Position numbers and translations under genes: made by a program. Positions 12,909 through 13,119 of a DNA stretch of 13,119 nucleotides are shown piece by piece. Numbering within the stretch: the stretch's first letter is position 1; every line of letters starts with the position of its first letter. The stretch spans positions 1 to 13,119 of the forward strand of contig JAGODW010000015.1 of NCBI GenBank assembly GCA_017998025.1, written 5' to 3'. Below the pieces are notes generated by a model, which did no database searches, was not told the DNA's origin, and worked only from the letters and a program-made list of their open reading frames with translations. The DNA comes from Spirochaetales bacterium (GTDB lineage Bacteria; Spirochaetota; Spirochaetia; DTKZ01).

Positions 12909-13119
12909 ATGTTGATCAATGCCACTTCTTTACGATGCTTTCCCCCAGCGATGGAATGGAAAGACTGTATCGCTGCTGCAGCAGAAGCAGGATACGGCGG
13001 GATCGAGGTAAATTTTGATGGATTGTTTTCCTTAGATGCCCCGGAGACACTTCTAAAAGAACTTAAGCAAGTATGCGATTCATACAGGATAGCGATTGTT
13101 TCTGTATACTCCCGTCAAC
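12909..13119 (+). CDS. Sugar-phosphate isomerase/epimerase-like TIM-barrel protein, 5' part only
   Basis: The frame is open from ATG 12909 to the right edge (70 residues) and continues beyond it. The sequence MLINATSLRCFPP, then AMEWKDCIAAAAEAGYGGIE and VNFDG, is the typical first strand and helix of the xylose-isomerase-like (AP endonuclease 2) TIM barrel. The AEAGYGGIEV step is characteristic, and KELKQVCDSYRIAIVSVYS would form the second helix and strand. Metal-binding residues lie outside the window, so the substrate is unknown. An in-frame TGA at 12894-12896 limits the start to ATG 12909 or later. No Shine-Dalgarno sequence precedes it at normal distance. The gene diverges from the threonine-synthase gene. 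Confidence 0.75.
   Translation, partial: MLINATSLRCFPPAMEWKDCIAAAAEAGYGGIEVNFDGLFSLDAPETLLKELKQVCDSYRIAIVSVYSRQ

Noticed and set aside
1..13119. Mobile elements, prophage, CRISPR array, tRNA or rRNA genes
   Set aside because: I saw no transposase or integrase motifs, no regularly spaced repeats and no tRNA-like arms with a T-loop.

Overview
The window looks like ordinary bacterial chromosome at moderate GC, with dense genes on both strands. I see no IS element, phage gene, tRNA, rRNA or CRISPR array. UgpB carries a classical signal peptide without a lipobox, and there is a sigma-54 activator, which together point to a diderm bacterium. My impression is a free-living or gut spirochaete, but nothing here settles the phylum.

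Layout, left to right. (1) The 3' end of an unrecognised gene (2-169, +) overlaps the start of an NtrB-like soluble histidine kinase (162-1349, +). The kinase in turn overlaps an NtrC-like sigma-54-dependent response regulator (1346-2731, +). (2) Convergent to these is a ugpB-ugpA-ugpE operon on the minus strand (5883 down to 2756). It encodes a glycerol-3-phosphate-type ABC importer (binding protein and two permeases) without an ATPase gene. A hairpin with a U-run sits between ugpB and ugpA, and three perfect inverted repeats lie upstream of ugpB, one filling the spacer and -10 of the predicted promoter. (3) Divergent from ugpB is pyrD-pyrK (6121-7880, +), the two subunits of an NAD-dependent dihydroorotate dehydrogenase. 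(4) On the minus strand, a Bax-inhibitor-1 family membrane protein (8987-8283) is followed by a small J-domain protein (8262-7852), whose 3' end overlaps pyrK by 29 bp. (5) A noncoding stretch (8988-9265) holds the promoter of the BI-1 gene, a hairpin with a C/U-rich loop and a strong intrinsic terminator, then cutA (9266-9610, +). (6) On the minus strand, a threonine-synthase-like gene (12809-11700), metY (11603-10308) and a Crp-family cyclic-nucleotide-type regulator (10252-9605) probably form a co-directional group. (7) At the right edge, divergent from the threonine synthase gene, is the start of a sugar-phosphate isomerase/epimerase-like TIM barrel (12909-13119, +).

How they fit together: the genes are housekeeping or metabolic modules, namely phosphodiester/glycerol-phosphate uptake, pyrimidine synthesis, homoserine-derived amino acids, and signal transduction. 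I found no convincing new multi-gene system. The most interesting material is regulatory: the symmetric elements in front of ugpB, the attenuator-like hairpin inside the ugp operon, and the possible short noncoding transcript before cutA. Convergent gene pairs are packed so tightly (24-bp gap, 29-bp overlap, 6-bp overlap) that no intrinsic terminator lies between them.
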